Assembly (NCBI GenBank): GCA_028282685.1
Contig: JANQHK010000029.1
Location: 43,854 to 107,853 of the forward strand
Direction of reading: 5' to 3'
Length of the DNA stretch: 64,000 nucleotides
Origin: Phycisphaeraceae bacterium
Lineage (GTDB): Bacteria; Planctomycetota; Phycisphaerae; Phycisphaerales; Zrk34
The position numbers and the translations under genes are program-made. Below the pieces are notes generated by a model. The model searched no databases, was not told the origin of the DNA, and saw nothing but the letters and a program-made list of their open reading frames with translations. This document shows positions 35,184-45,500 of the stretch, in pieces (position 1 is the first letter of the stretch; every line of letters begins with the position of its first letter).

Positions 35184-38060
35184 ATGAGCAAGCAAGTGAT
35201 TTCCATTCGAGGCGCCCGAGAGCACAACCTCCAGAGCGTCGATCTGGATATCCCCCGCGATCAGATGGTGGTGATTACCGGACTGTCCGGCAGCGGAAAA
35301 AGTTCCCTGGCTTTCGACACCATTTACGCCGAGGGCCAGCGTAAATACGTCGAATCGCTCTCGGCTTATGCCCGGCAGTTCCTCGAGCAGATGCACAAGC
35401 CGGACGTGGAGGAGATCGAGGGTCTGCCCCCGACCATCGCCATCGAACAGCGTTCGGCCAGCCACAATCCCCGCTCGACCGTCGCCACCACCACGGAAAT
35501 CTACGACTATCTGCGTCTGCTGTTTGCCCGGGCCGGCACCCCCTGCTGCTGGCACACCAACAAACGCGGCAAATCCTGCGGACGGGAAATCTCCTCCACC
35601 AGCGCCACGCAAATCGTCGATCGCGTGATGACCTTCCAACCGGGCACGAAGCTGATGGTCCTCGCTCCGCTGATCCGCGGCAAGAAAGGCGAACACCGCG
35701 AAACCCTGGAAGGCGTCATGCGGCAGGGCTTCGTGCGCGTCCGGATCAACGGCGAAGTGGTCGACCTGCGCCATCCGCCCAAGTTGAATAAAAACCGCAA
35801 GCACTCCATCGAGGCCGTGGTCGATCGGCTGATCATCAAACCCGAGGTGCGCTCGCGCCTGGCCGACTCCGTGGAGACATCGCTGAAGCTGGCCGAGGGA
35901 CTGGTGATCATCACCGTGATGGAAGACGGCAAGGCCGACGACGAACGCTGGACCGATCACCTGTTCAGTGAAAAATACGCCTGCCCGGAACACCCGCAAT
36001 GCGCGCTGGAAGACCTGGCGCCACGGTTGTTCAGTTTCAACAGTCCCTACGGCGCGTGTCCGGAATGCGGCGGGCTGGGAACCATCCTGGAGTTTGATGA
36101 TCAGTTGATCGTGCCCGATACCAAACGCTCGCTGAGCGAAGGGGCGATCGACGCCTGGCGGCGGCACGGCAAGCGCATGAACATCTATTACGGGCGATTG
36201 ATCCGCCAGTTCTGCCGCAACTTCGAGATCAGCGCCGAAACCGCATTCAACGATCTGCCCAAAGCCATCACGCGCATCCTGTTGCACGGCACGACCGAAG
36301 CGGACGAATCGAAATTCGGATCGCATTTCGAGGGCGTTATCCCCAACCTCCAGCGCCGCTGGGACAACACCGACAGCGAGTACGTCAAGCATCGCCTGCA
36401 CGGGTACCTTTCCGAAGCGCCGTGCGAAAGCTGCGGCGGAGCGCGCTTGCGGCCCGAAGCGTTGCACGTATACATCCGGGCCGACGGAGAGCCGTACAAC
36501 ATTCACCAGGTGGTGCGGCTGACGATCGAGCGCGCGATCCAGTGGTTCGAGAACCTGGAGTTGAGCGCGGAGAAGCAGCAGATCGCCGAGCCGATTCTCA
36601 AGGAATTGCGGGCGCGGCTGGGATTCATGTCGAGCGTGGGGCTGGATTACCTGACGCTGGACCGGCAAACCTTCACCCTGTCCGGCGGCGAAGCGCAGCG
36701 GCTGCGCCTGGCCACGCAGGTCGGCTCCGGACTGGTCGGCTGCTGCTACGTGCTCGACGAACCCACCATCGGCCTGCACCAGCGCGATAACGAGCGATTG
36801 ATCCGCACGCTGCGCCACCTGACCGAAATCGGAAACACGGTCGTCGTGGTCGAGCACGATGAAGACACCATCCGCTCGGCCGACTGGGTGATCGATATCG
36901 GCCCGGGACCGGGACGACACGGCGGGCGCATCATCGCCCAGGGCGACCTGAATCACCTGATGGCCAGTAAGGATTCCCTGACCGCGCGCTACCTGCGGGG
37001 CGAATGCCAGATCGCCACGCCGGACAAACGCCGCGAGGTGGATACCGAAAACGCGCTGGTGGTGAAAAAGGCCCGGCAGAACAACCTCAAGCGCATCGAT
37101 GTGAGGTTTCCGCTGGGCGGGCTGATCTGCGTGACCGGCGTATCGGGTTCGGGCAAGAGCACGCTGGTGAACCAGATTCTGCTGCGGGGCCTGCTGCGGT
37201 ACCTGACGCGCAGCAGAGAAAAACCCGGCGCCCACGAGCGCATCAACGGCATGGGCAACGTCGATCGGGTGATCGAGGTCGACCAGTCGCCGATCGGACG
37301 CACGCCGCGGTCGAACCCGGCGACGTACACCGGCGTGTTCGACTTGATCCGCCAGTTGTACGCCATGACGCGCGAGGCGAAAATCCGCGGCTACAAGGCC
37401 GGACGATTCAGCTTCAACGTCAAGGGCGGGCGCTGCGAGGCCTGCCAGGGTCAGGGCACCAAAAAGATCGAGATGCACTTCCTGCCGGATGTGTACGTCG
37501 AATGCGAGCAGTGCAAGGGCCTGCGCTACAACCACGAAACGCTGGAGGTGCGCTACCGCGGCAAGAACATCGCCGATGTCTTGGACATGACGGTCGAGGA
37601 GGCGCTGGAGTTCTTCGAAGCGTTCCCCAAGGCCACGCAACTGCTGCGGACGCTGCGCGACGTGGGCCTGGGTTATGTCCATCTCGGCCAAAGCTCCACG
37701 ACGCTGTCCGGCGGCGAGGCCCAGCGCGTCAAGCTCGCCAGCGAACTCGGCAAATCCTCCAACGGACACACCGTCTACATCCTCGACGAACCGACCACCG
37801 GCCTGCATTTCGCCGACATTCAGAACCTGCTGAACGTGCTCAGCCGCCTGGTGGACAAGGGACACACCGTGATCGTGATCGAGCACAACCTCGACGTAAT
37901 CAAGTGTGCCGACTGGATCATCGACCTGGGCCCGGAAGGCGGCGAAGGCGGCGGGAAGGTCGTCGCCGAGGGCACGCCGGAAAAGATCGCCGCCACGCGG
38001 AAGAGTTACACCGGGCGCTACCTCGCCCCACGTCTGAAGCGTCAAGCCGCCGCGGGATGA
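35184..38060 (+). CDS. uvrA: Excinuclease ABC subunit A
   Basis: A 958-residue damage-recognition ATPase of nucleotide excision repair. Two ABC modules are visible: Walker [10 protein letters not shown] (residues 33-41) and GVSGSGKST (near 652), ABC signatures [14 protein letters not shown] and [16 protein letters not shown], and zinc-finger cysteines in [14 protein letters not shown] and [16 protein letters not shown]. Length is normal. I chose ATG 35184 ([10 protein letters not shown]); the open frame upstream lacks similarity. UvrA is usually unlinked to the other uvr genes, as here. Confidence 0.96.
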   Translation: MSKQVISIRGAREHNLQSVDLDIPRDQMVVITGLSGSGKSSLAFDTIYAEGQRKYVESLSAYARQFLEQMHKPDVEEIEGLPPTIAIEQRSASHNPRSTVATTTEIYDYLRLLFARAGTPCCWHTNKRGKSCGREISSTSATQIVDRVMTFQPGTKLMVLAPLIRGKKGEHRETLEGVMRQGFVRVRINGEVVDLRHPPKLNKNRKHSIEAVVDRLIIKPEVRSRLADSVETSLKLAEGLVIITVMEDGKADDERWTDHLFSEKYACPEHPQCALEDLAPRLFSFNSPYGACPECGGLGTILEFDDQLIVPDTKRSLSEGAIDAWRRHGKRMNIYYGRLIRQFCRNFEISAETAFNDLPKAITRILLHGTTEADESKFGSHFEGVIPNLQRRWDNTDSEYVKHRLHGYLSEAPCESCGGARLRPEALHVYIRADGEPYNIHQVVRLTIERAIQWFENLELSAEKQQIAEPILKELRARLGFMSSVGLDYLTLDRQTFTLSGGEAQRLRLATQVGSGLVGCCYVLDEPTIGLHQRDNERLIRTLRHLTEIGNTVVVVEHDEDTIRSADWVIDIGPGPGRHGGRIIAQGDLNHLMASKDSLTARYLRGECQIATPDKRREVDTENALVVKKARQNNLKRIDVRFPLGGLICVTGVSGSGKSTLVNQILLRGLLRYLTRSREKPGAHERINGMGNVDRVIEVDQSPIGRTPRSNPATYTGVFDLIRQLYAMTREAKIRGYKAGRFSFNVKGGRCEACQGQGTKKIEMHFLPDVYVECEQCKGLRYNHETLEVRYRGKNIADVLDMTVEEALEFFEAFPKATQLLRTLRDVGLGYVHLGQSSTTLSGGEAQRVKLASELGKSSNGHTVYILDEPTTGLHFADIQNLLNVLSRLVDKGHTVIVIEHNLDVIKCADWIIDLGPEGGEGGGKVVAEGTPEKIAATRKSYTGRYLAPRLKRQAAAG

Positions 38061-38142
38061 AGCCGACCTTGTCGGTTACTGGCGGCCGGATGACCGGAGC
38101 AGAGCAAGGGAGCATGCAATACGCTTATGGTATAATCAAGGT

Positions 38143-38346
38143 ATGGATTTTCACCATGTGGATCGCAGCGCTCTTTCGATTTCTTCGCTGAAAGATTCCA
38201 GCGGCGATCGGGAATACTGGCGCACCAAAACGCCTCTGGAACGACTGGCCGCGCTCGAGTACCTGCGTCAAATGCATTACCACTATGATCCAGCTACCGC
38301 AAGACTTCAAAGAGTTCTTGAAATTATTCCACTCAATAGACACTGA
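38143..38346 (+). CDS. Small protein of the kind paired with nucleotidyltransferases
   Basis: A 67-residue protein with the pattern EYWRTKTPLERLAALEYLRQ and YDPATARLQRVLEII, which I recognise as typical of small proteins encoded just upstream of, and overlapping, predicted nucleotidyltransferase genes (possible toxin-antitoxin-like pairs). The following partner gene here is broken. Base composition is lower in G+C than uvrA. Whether it is still expressed is unknown. Confidence 0.6.
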   Translation: MDFHHVDRSALSISSLKDSSGDREYWRTKTPLERLAALEYLRQMHYHYDPATARLQRVLEIIPLNRH

Positions 38347-38371
38347 ACATACGCCAAGCGGTTCAATCTAA
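38285..38371 (+). pseudogene. 5' remnant of a nucleotidyltransferase-type partner gene
   Basis: Starting inside the previous small gene, ATG 38285 opens a 28-codon frame whose first residues (MIQLPQDFKEFLKLFHS) match the usual N-terminus of nucleotidyltransferases paired with such small proteins. Sequence similarity then stops and a TAA follows at 38369. The catalytic GG..D.D motif that should come next is absent. I read it as a truncated gene; it is too short to be functional. Confidence 0.6.
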
Positions 38372-38410
38372 CCTATATTGATTTGCGTCAGTTGTGATCA
38401 GGCCTGATCG

Positions 38411-38429
38411 CGCGATGTGTCACATCGCG
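38411..38429. repeat. Perfect palindrome
   Basis: CGCGATGTG and CACATCGCG are perfectly complementary around one T. It may be a protein-binding site or a hairpin; no neighbour clearly needs it. The rest of 38372-38603 shows no gene. Confidence 0.5.
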
Positions 38430-38462
38430 GCTGAATCAATTCGATAAACTGACAAATGACAA

Positions 38463-38484
38463 CGGCGTGCCTTGCGGCACGCCG
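38463..38484. terminator. GC-rich hairpin between the convergent uvrA-side genes and gspF
   Basis: CGGCGTGCC (38463-38471) pairs with GGCACGCCG (38476-38484) around TTGC. There is no long T-tract, so it could be a weak bidirectional terminator or transcript-end hairpin for the pilus operon coming from the right. Confidence 0.45.
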
Positions 38485-38603
38485 CTCATCTTATCTTCCC
38501 TCGCCCCGTTGTCCTCAATTCCGTTCGTACTGTTTACATCGTCATACAACCGAGGCAGCTTGATGATGACTTTTTCGTATTGGCCTCAGGGAATTTACGC
38601 GGC

Positions 38604-39830
38604 CTATCCTCCGGCCATAACGCGCCCGATGGAGAAGATCGGCAACAGCAGCGAAATCGCCACGAAACCGATGAATGACCCCATAAAAACGATCATGGCC
38701 GGTTCGATAAACTCGGTGGTGCGTTTGACGGTGCGATCGAAATCGGTTTCGGTAAACTCGGCGACGCGTTCCATGACCTGTCCGAGTCGGCCCGATTTTT
38801 CACCGGACTGGATCATGCGCGTGACCGAGCCGGGTATCAGCGAACTGCCCGCAAGCGACGACGACAGTTGCGCGCCATGTTGGATCTGTTCATCGACCTC
38901 ATCCCAGAGATCGCGGAACAGGGCATTATTGGTCACACCGCGCGAGATGGCGATCATATCGAGCATGGGCACGCCGGCGCCGAGCATGGTGCCCATGGTG
39001 CGCATGGCGCGCGTGATATACAGTTGGGTGAACATCGGGCCGATGACCGGACATTTGATTTTGAACGTATCGATGGTCCGTCGGCCCCACTCCTGGGTTC
39101 GCATGACAAAGAACATCGTGATCGCCGCAACCGCCGCGCCGGCGAAAAGATACCAATAATTCGTGAACACGTGCGCAGCGGCCATCAGGATGCGCGTGGG
39201 CATGGGCAGGACGGCCCCGCGATTGGTATAAATCCCCGCAAAGCGAGGCAGGACAAACGTCAGAAGAAAAACCGTCACGGCAATCGAGATCAACACCATC
39301 ACCACCGGATAGGTCATCGCGCCGCGAATGGTCTTGATGGTATGGCGTTCCTTGGTCAGGTAGGCGCTGATGCGATCGAGCATGGCGCCCATGGTGCCGC
39401 TGGCTTCGGAGGCCTTGACCAGACTGACCATCAACGGGGGGAAAACGCGCGGATGGCGAGCCAGGGCGGCGGAAAAGCTCAGGCCCGATTGCACGCCGTC
39501 GGTGACATCGTCGATGATGGCCTTGAAATGCTCGCTGTGGGACTGCTCGCGGATGGAATCCAGCGCCTCGCCGATGGACACGCCGGTATCGACCATCACC
39601 GCAAGCTGGTGGGCGAAGTCGATCACGTCGTCGCGCTTGACGTGTCGAGCAGCCGAGGCCACGTCGATTTGATCCAGGGGCTCGTCGGTCCGGGAAGTCT
39701 GGCGCACGTTCACGACGAACTTGCTTTCGGCGCGCAGCATCCTCGAGACGTCGGCGGTGGAGTCCGCGACCAATTCGCCGCTGACCAACCGCCCGGAATT
39801 GTCACGGGCCTCGTAGGCAAATCGAGCCAT
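38604..39830 (-). CDS. gspF: Type II secretion/type IV pilus inner-membrane platform protein (GspF/PilC)
   Basis: A 408-residue polytopic protein with two repeated T2SSF domains. Start FAYEARDNSGRLVSGELVAD, the helix pair region with FAHQLAVMVDTGVSIGEALD, and the matching second repeat (YITRAMRTMGTMLGAGVPML) are typical. It forms the inner-membrane base that the assembly ATPase acts on. It is the last gene of the long operon, 25 bp after gspE, with a good AAAGGA ribosome-binding sequence before ATG 39830. Confidence 0.93.
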   Translation of the reverse strand: MARFAYEARDNSGRLVSGELVADSTADVSRMLRAESKFVVNVRQTSRTDEPLDQIDVASAARHVKRDDVIDFAHQLAVMVDTGVSIGEALDSIREQSHSEHFKAIIDDVTDGVQSGLSFSAALARHPRVFPPLMVSLVKASEASGTMGAMLDRISAYLTKERHTIKTIRGAMTYPVVMVLISIAVTVFLLTFVLPRFAGIYTNRGAVLPMPTRILMAAAHVFTNYWYLFAGAAVAAITMFFVMRTQEWGRRTIDTFKIKCPVIGPMFTQLYITRAMRTMGTMLGAGVPMLDMIAISRGVTNNALFRDLWDEVDEQIQHGAQLSSSLAGSSLIPGSVTRMIQSGEKSGRLGQVMERVAEFTETDFDRTVKRTTEFIEPAMIVFMGSFIGFVAISLLLPIFSIGRVMAGG

Positions 39831-39855
39831 GGGGATCCTTTCCTTTTCCGACCGA

Positions 39856-41589
39856 TCAGGCCACCGTGGCGTAGAAGACTTCTTCCACGGTGGTCAGGCC
39901 GGCCTTCACCTTCTCCATGCCGTCGCGTGACAGGGTGACGTAGTCGTCGTCACGGATCAGCTCGCGCAATTCGTGCAACTGGGCCCCGCGCGAGATGGCA
40001 TCGAGCATGGCATCGTCGGGCACGAGCAATTCGAAGATGCCGATGCGTCCGCTGAAGCCGCTGTTGCGACACTTGCTGCAACCGGCCCCGCGATAGAACG
40101 TCTCGATCTTTCCGATCGTATGTTCGATGGTGCGCTTCATCGCCGCGGGCGGATCGGTCGGCTCCTTGCAGGTCGAACAAATCTTGCGCACCAGCCGCTG
40201 TGCGAGGACGGCACGCAACGAGGCGGCGACGAGATACGGCTCGACGCCGATGTTGTACAAACGTGTCACGGCGCTGGGGGCATCGTTGGTGTGCAACGTG
40301 GACAGTACAAGGTGCCCGGTGAGCGCGGCCTGGGTGGCGATGCGCGCCGTTTCCCCATCGCGGATTTCTCCGAGCATCACGATGTCCGGGTCCTGCCGCA
40401 ACAGCGACCGCAGCGCGCCGGCGAACGTGAAGCCGGCCTTGTCGTTCACCTGGAACTGGTTAACGCCCGGCAGGTTGAACTCCACCGGATCTTCGATGGT
40501 GGAGATGTTGACCTCGGGGTTGTTGATCTGCGCCAGGGCCGAATAAAGTGTGGTGGACTTGCCGCTACCGGTCGGCCCGGTGACGAGCATGATGCCGTTG
40601 GGATGCTGCAGCGCGGTCTTGAAGCGCTGGAGCATCTCGTAGGAGAAGCCCAGCTTCTCCAGGTTGACCATGATCTTGTTGTTATCGATGACGCGGATGA
40701 CGACCTTCTCGCCGTGCTTGCCGGGCATGGTGGAGACGCGCAAGTCGATGGGCCGGCCTTCCAGGAGCACGTGAATGCCGCCGTCCTGAGGCACGCGCCG
40801 CTCGGAAATATCAAGCTGGCTCATGATCTTGATGCGGCTGACCACGGCGGGATGCATCTGGTGAGGCGGCGTGATCTTCTCGTACAGCCGGCCGTCCACG
40901 CGGTAGCGTACCCGCAGCTTGCCGTCGTCGGGTTCGATGTGGATATCGCTGGCGCCTTCCTGCACCGCGCTGAAAATCAGGTAGTTGACGAGCTTGACCA
41001 CCGGCGAATGTCCGGCCACCTCCTCGAGGTTGGCCAGGTCGGTCACCTGCTTTTCAACCAGAGCAAAATCCTTCGGCTGGATATCGTCGACAAACTCGTC
41101 GATCACGAAGACGTTGGCGTTGGGAAGATACGCCTGGAGCGTCTGCTGGATGTCGTGGACGGTGGCGGCGACGATCTGCACCTGCATGCCCGTGATCTTC
41201 TCGACCTCTTCGATCAGGAAAAGGTTGCTGGGCTCGGGCAGGGCGACGGTCAACTTGCCGCGCACCTGGAACAGCGGCAGCACGTTATGATCTTCGAGAA
41301 ACTCGCGCGGCAGAACCTCGATCACCTTCGGATCGGCGATCTTGGGCGATACCTTGGCGAACGGCACGCCGTAGGCCTGCGCCAGCACTTCGGCCACCTG
41401 GTCCACGGTCACCAGTTGCATTTCGACGAGAACTTCACCAAGCAAACGTCGGTGGCCGTGGGCGCTCTGCTCGGACAGGGCGGACTGCAAGTGCTCTTCG
41501 CTGAGGAGTCCTGCGTCGAGCAGCAACTCGCCCAGCGGCTTGGTGTTTTGACCTCCGGAAGCGGTATTGGTCGTAGTGGCGGTGGTCAT
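39856..41589 (-). CDS. gspE: Type IV pilus/type II secretion assembly ATPase (PilB/GspE)
   Basis: A 577-residue ATPase that powers pilin or pseudopilin polymerisation. An N-terminal T2SSE_N domain (about residues 15-160) precedes the ATPase core with Walker A GPTGSGKST (338-346), an Asp box/Walker B region around DPDIVMLGEIRDGE (about 400-413) and the zinc CxxC pair CSTC (471-474) and CSKC (504-507). It lies 2 bp after the STAS gene. No retraction ATPase (PilT) gene is seen in the window. Confidence 0.95.
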   Translation of the reverse strand: MTTATTTNTASGGQNTKPLGELLLDAGLLSEEHLQSALSEQSAHGHRRLLGEVLVEMQLVTVDQVAEVLAQAYGVPFAKVSPKIADPKVIEVLPREFLEDHNVLPLFQVRGKLTVALPEPSNLFLIEEVEKITGMQVQIVAATVHDIQQTLQAYLPNANVFVIDEFVDDIQPKDFALVEKQVTDLANLEEVAGHSPVVKLVNYLIFSAVQEGASDIHIEPDDGKLRVRYRVDGRLYEKITPPHQMHPAVVSRIKIMSQLDISERRVPQDGGIHVLLEGRPIDLRVSTMPGKHGEKVVIRVIDNNKIMVNLEKLGFSYEMLQRFKTALQHPNGIMLVTGPTGSGKSTTLYSALAQINNPEVNISTIEDPVEFNLPGVNQFQVNDKAGFTFAGALRSLLRQDPDIVMLGEIRDGETARIATQAALTGHLVLSTLHTNDAPSAVTRLYNIGVEPYLVAASLRAVLAQRLVRKICSTCKEPTDPPAAMKRTIEHTIGKIETFYRGAGCSKCRNSGFSGRIGIFELLVPDDAMLDAISRGAQLHELRELIRDDDYVTLSRDGMEKVKAGLTTVEEVFYATVA

Positions 41590-41591
41590 GT

Positions 41592-41927
41592 TTACCTCAG
41601 CGATTTCAGGGCCGCTTCAACGTCATCATGTCGATCAAAGTGGTGCTCCAGATGGGTAATGCCCAGAATGGTTTGCACGTTGTCGCAGCAGCCGGACAGG
41701 CGCACCTGTCCCAGTCGTTCGTCGGCCTGCTCCTGAATCCACAGGAGCATTTCCAGTCCTTGCGAATCAATGAATTCCATTTCCGACAGGTCGAGCACGA
41801 AGTCGCGCATGTCTTCTTCGAGACGCTGTTCGACGGTGCGTCGCAGCGCGTCGGCTTCGTCGGCGTTCAGATCGCCGCTGATGCTGATGACCGCGATGCG
41901 ATCGTAATTTTCATGTTTTAGCTTCAC
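41592..41927 (-). CDS. STAS-domain anti-sigma-factor-antagonist-like protein
   Basis: A 111-residue STAS protein. The phosphorylatable Ser region EFIDSQGLEMLLW (Ser 55) resembles SpoIIAA/RsbV. Such proteins bind kinases or serine switches. It begins with GTG 41927 preceded by GGAGG and overlaps the HD-GYP gene by 17 bp. Inside this operon it probably links to the signalling genes upstream or to the GspE machine rather than to a sigma factor, but no kinase of the RsbW type is seen. Confidence 0.85.
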   Translation of the reverse strand: MKLKHENYDRIAVISISGDLNADEADALRRTVEQRLEEDMRDFVLDLSEMEFIDSQGLEMLLWIQEQADERLGQVRLSGCCDNVQTILGITHLEHHFDRHDDVEAALKSLR

Positions 41928-43560
41928 GGGTCGAACCTCCCAAGGCCTTGTGCAACGGACTCTGGCGTTTGCGATGCTTCTCGATCATGCTCTGGAACGG
42001 ACTGAAATCCAGCGTGCTGAACACTTCGGCGAGATGGGGATCAAACTGCGCCCCGGCGCACCGGCGCACTTCCTGGATCACCTTGCCCAGGGGCATGGCC
42101 TCGCGGTAGGTGCGGGTGGAACTCATTGCGTCGAAGGAATCGGCCAGGGCAATCAACCGCCCGAACAGCGGAATGTTGTCTCCGGCCAGGCCGTCGGGGT
42201 AGCCCTGCCCGTCGTAACGTTCGTGATGGAAAAGCACCCCCGGCAGCAGGTCCTGCATCTGCCGGATGTCCTTCAGGATACGCACGCCCAGGCGCGGGTG
42301 CGTCTTGATGATGGCGTACTCTTCATCGGTCAGGCGGCCGGGCTTGGTCAGGACGGATTCCGGCACGCCGATTTTGCCGACATCGTGAATCAGGCCCGCC
42401 AGGTAGACGCGCTCGCAGGTCCGATCGTCGAGACCGGCGGCGACGGCCAGTTGTCGACTGAGCGTGGCGACGCGCTCGGAGTGACCGCAGGTGTAAGTGT
42501 CCTTGGCGTCGATGGCGTTGACCAACGCCTTCAACGTGCCCATGAACATGTTCTGCTGGTCCTCGTACAGGATGGCGTTGTCGAGGAAGATGCCGATGTT
42601 CTGCGCCAGCGAGTGGGCCAGTTTGCTATCGACGGAGGACAGGTCCTTGTCATCGGCTCGTTCGACGCCAAAGAGGACGCCGAACGTCTGATCTTCCTGG
42701 CACAGGGGCACGATGAGCATCTGCCGGCAGACGCCCTGCAGCCGCGGGATTTCGAGCGTTTGGATGTCGTTGATGATCGCCGCTCCGCCGCGGCTGAACC
42801 GTTGCATCAATTCGCGACCGACAATGCGCAGGTCTTCCCCGCTCAGGTCGCACTGACCGGCGCTGTGGGTCCAACCTTTCAGTGCGTTCAGGGAATCGTG
42901 CGTATCGGACAGTTGCAGGGTCAGCCAGCGTAAACCGAGCACCTGATGCAAATCGGTGCAGACCTCGGTGAGGAAATCGGTCGGCTCCTGCGTCACGGTC
43001 ATCTTTGTGGCGATCTGGTAGAGCAGACTCAGCTCTTCATATGCTTCACCGAGTTGCGAGGACATGACCTCGATTTCACCGCTGTGCTCGGTCTGTTGCT
43101 GAACATCCTCGGCCATCCAGCGGAGCAGCGAAGCAATGCGCCGGACCTCGGTATCGCCCATCAGTTCCTGTCGACGGGCCGGCGCCGCGACGGCATCGGC
43201 ATCGAGCTGCAATTGGTCGCAAACGAGTCGAAATTGCTCAGCGCCCAGGAAGCGTTCGGTCACAAAGGCCGTGGCCAGGTATCCCCGGCAACGTCGTCGG
43301 CTGAGAATGGGCAGCATCAGGATCCAGCAACCCGGCCACAATTCAATCGGCTCGATTCGATCCGCCGCCAGCAGCCCCTCGATGGACCGATGAAACAGCG
43401 GCGTTCCCATGAGCTTTTCGCTCAGCGTATGACCGCGTCCAAGCGATTCCACCACGGCGCCCCGCTCATCGAGGATCGCCGAGGGAATACGCAATTCCCG
43501 GCAGCGTTCCACCACGGTCAACAACGCCGGACTCAATCGGGTTGTGGTTACGGTGTCCAC
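41911..43560 (-). CDS. GAF-like and HD-GYP domain protein (c-di-GMP phosphodiesterase type)
   Basis: A 549-residue protein with an N-terminal sensory region, a GAF-like domain (about residues 185-335) and a C-terminal HD-GYP domain (about 345-535). The metal-binding motifs GHSERVA, LIHDVGKIGVPE and HHERYDGQGYPDGL are all intact, so it should be an active cyclic dinucleotide phosphodiesterase. Many HD-GYP proteins act in pilus control. It starts with GTG 43560, 4 bp after the receiver gene. Confidence 0.9.
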   Translation of the reverse strand: MDTVTTTRLSPALLTVVERCRELRIPSAILDERGAVVESLGRGHTLSEKLMGTPLFHRSIEGLLAADRIEPIELWPGCWILMLPILSRRRCRGYLATAFVTERFLGAEQFRLVCDQLQLDADAVAAPARRQELMGDTEVRRIASLLRWMAEDVQQQTEHSGEIEVMSSQLGEAYEELSLLYQIATKMTVTQEPTDFLTEVCTDLHQVLGLRWLTLQLSDTHDSLNALKGWTHSAGQCDLSGEDLRIVGRELMQRFSRGGAAIINDIQTLEIPRLQGVCRQMLIVPLCQEDQTFGVLFGVERADDKDLSSVDSKLAHSLAQNIGIFLDNAILYEDQQNMFMGTLKALVNAIDAKDTYTCGHSERVATLSRQLAVAAGLDDRTCERVYLAGLIHDVGKIGVPESVLTKPGRLTDEEYAIIKTHPRLGVRILKDIRQMQDLLPGVLFHHERYDGQGYPDGLAGDNIPLFGRLIALADSFDAMSSTRTYREAMPLGKVIQEVRRCAGAQFDPHLAEVFSTLDFSPFQSMIEKHRKRQSPLHKALGGSTREAKT

Positions 43561-43564
43561 CGAC

Positions 43565-43963
43565 TTACGACTCCACGGTGTGTTTCTCGATCAGCGTTTC
43601 CACGCGTTCGAGCACCTCGCGCGGACTGAACGGCTTACTGAGCACATCCACGATGTTGGCCTTGCTCAGGTCATCTTCGCTGAGCGCGAAGCCGCGCGCC
43701 GTCAACAAGATGGCCGGCGTTTCCGATGTGGACGGATGCTCGGCCAACTTCGCACACAACTGCAATCCGGTCATGATCGGCATCTGGAAATCGGTAATCA
43801 CCAGCGCCGGATGACACTGCAACGCCAACTCAAAGGCCTCGTCTCCATCCTGCGCAGTGACGACTTCGTACCCCGCGTTACGCAGTTTCAGGGAAACCAC
43901 GTTGAGGATATGCGCCTCGTCATCGACCACCAATATGACCTTATTTTGCACTTCGGTACTCAT
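43565..43963 (-). CDS. Stand-alone CheY-like receiver protein
   Basis: A 132-residue receiver domain without an output domain. The acidic pocket (VVDDE, Asp 14/15), phosphoacceptor Asp 58 in VITDFQMP and the conserved Lys in DVLSKPF are present. It directly follows the histidine kinase gene (49-bp gap) and precedes the HD-GYP gene, so phosphorylation by the neighbouring kinase is likely. Confidence 0.93.
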   Translation of the reverse strand: MSTEVQNKVILVVDDEAHILNVVSLKLRNAGYEVVTAQDGDEAFELALQCHPALVITDFQMPIMTGLQLCAKLAEHPSTSETPAILLTARGFALSEDDLSKANIVDVLSKPFSPREVLERVETLIEKHTVES

Positions 43964-44012
43964 CGTGCGAGAACATCCTTTCGCAGCGCTTCCGGGCGCA
44001 ACGGGTGAACAC

Positions 44013-45461
44013 TCACGGCGTCTCGTGAGACAAAGGCAGAGAGAAACGGAACGTGCTGCCCCGTCCTTCCTCGCTCGTCACCGAAACCTCTCCTCCATGT
44101 ACTGTTTCGACGATGTGCTTGACCAGGTTGAGTCCCAAACCGGTCCCCTTGGCAATCTTCTTGTGCTCGGAGACCCGATAAAATTTCTCGAAAAGATGAG
44201 GCAAGGCCTCGGGTGGAATCCCCACCCCCGTATCGCTGACCGAAACCGTGACCGTGTGGCGGTGATCGTCCACCACGGCCTCAACGCACACCCGCCCTCC
44301 CGAGGGTGTGTACTTGATCGCGTTGCTGACCAGATTCAGCGTGGCCTGGTAGATCATGTCGCGGTCGGCGTAGACGTGATAGAACAGCGGCGTTTCGGTG
44401 TAGCTCAATTCGATCTGCTTGGCGCGGGCCTGCGGCGCCATCACGTCGATCACATCGCGGATCACCGACGGAAGCGACGTTTCCTCGCGCTGCACCTTGA
44501 CGATGCCCGACTCGATGCGGCTGATGTTCAAAATGTTGTCGATCAGGCGCGACAGGCGGTTCGCCTCGCTCTGGATGATGCTGTAAAACTCCTGGCGCGT
44601 CGGTTCGTCGGGCGCTTCGCCGTCGACCAGCATCTCGACGTAGGCCTTGATTGAGCTGAGCGGCGTGCGCAACTCGTGCGAGACCGAGGAGACGAAGCTG
44701 CTTTTCATCTGGCTGACCTGCTTCTCGCGCGTGATGTCGTGCAGAATGGTGACCACCCCGGCGACTTCGGATTGCGGGTTGGTCACGCAGGCCAGGGTGA
44801 CGTCGAACACCTGCTGCCGCGAATCGGTGTTGATCGGGTGCTCGACATGGCGGCGGTTGTTCGGATTGCTGCTTTCGCGCGTGTCGCGGATCAGCTTGAC
44901 CAGCGCCGGATCGCGCAGGAGCCGCTCCACCGGCTGATGGCGGGCTTCTTCCAGATCGAACTGCAGGACCTGCGAGGCGGCCTCGTTGGCCAGGGCAACC
45001 TCGTTGAACGCATCGGTCACCAGCACCGCATCGCTGATCGACTGAAAGATCGCCTCGGCGTGCTGCCGCTCGGCTTCGGAGATGCGGGTCTGGATTTCCA
45101 GCTCACGACGTTGGCCGGTCAGGGATTCGATCCGCTGTTGCTGGCTGTTGAGCACCTGTTCGATGGATTGGCCCAGTCCGCGCAGGTAGAAGCTGGAAGG
45201 TACGCCGCCGACGGGCTCGCCGGTGCGATGGCTTTCAATCAAGCGCCGCAGGCGCGACAGGTCGTGATCGATCATCGCGCCGATCAACAGGTAAGCCAGG
45301 AGGGTGGCGATCGCGCCGCCGCAGATCACGATGAAGGTTGTGGCCACGGAGCCGGTGGGGAGGATGTTTCCCAAGCCCGCTTGCTCGGTTAACAGTAGGG
45401 CCGCTGTCAGGGCAGCGGTCCATAGCCCACCGATGAGACTGACCAATTTCCCAAGGGACAT
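44013..45461 (-). CDS. PAS-domain sensor histidine kinase
   Basis: A 482-residue membrane histidine kinase: two N-terminal membrane helices (about residues 8-26 and 41-62), a coiled linker, a PAS domain (about 130-240), HisKA with His 262 in SVSHELRTPLSS, and HATPase with NLVSNAIKYTPSGG (N box), DTGVGIPPE (G1) and GTGLGLNLVKH (G2). All catalytic motifs are intact. It is followed by the stand-alone receiver gene. Its place inside the secretion/pilus operon suggests control of the machine. Confidence 0.93.
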   Translation of the reverse strand: MSLGKLVSLIGGLWTAALTAALLLTEQAGLGNILPTGSVATTFIVICGGAIATLLAYLLIGAMIDHDLSRLRRLIESHRTGEPVGGVPSSFYLRGLGQSIEQVLNSQQQRIESLTGQRRELEIQTRISEAERQHAEAIFQSISDAVLVTDAFNEVALANEAASQVLQFDLEEARHQPVERLLRDPALVKLIRDTRESSNPNNRRHVEHPINTDSRQQVFDVTLACVTNPQSEVAGVVTILHDITREKQVSQMKSSFVSSVSHELRTPLSSIKAYVEMLVDGEAPDEPTRQEFYSIIQSEANRLSRLIDNILNISRIESGIVKVQREETSLPSVIRDVIDVMAPQARAKQIELSYTETPLFYHVYADRDMIYQATLNLVSNAIKYTPSGGRVCVEAVVDDHRHTVTVSVSDTGVGIPPEALPHLFEKFYRVSEHKKIAKGTGLGLNLVKHIVETVHGGEVSVTSEEGRGSTFRFSLPLSHETP

Positions 45462-45500
45462 CTGCTCATCACTCCATCCCCGCGCGTGCCCGGCTCGGCG

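Noticed and set aside
35172..38045. A 957-codon open frame antisense to uvrA
   Set aside because: UvrA has all family motifs on the other strand; the antisense frame is a by-product of GC-rich codon use, with no motifs.
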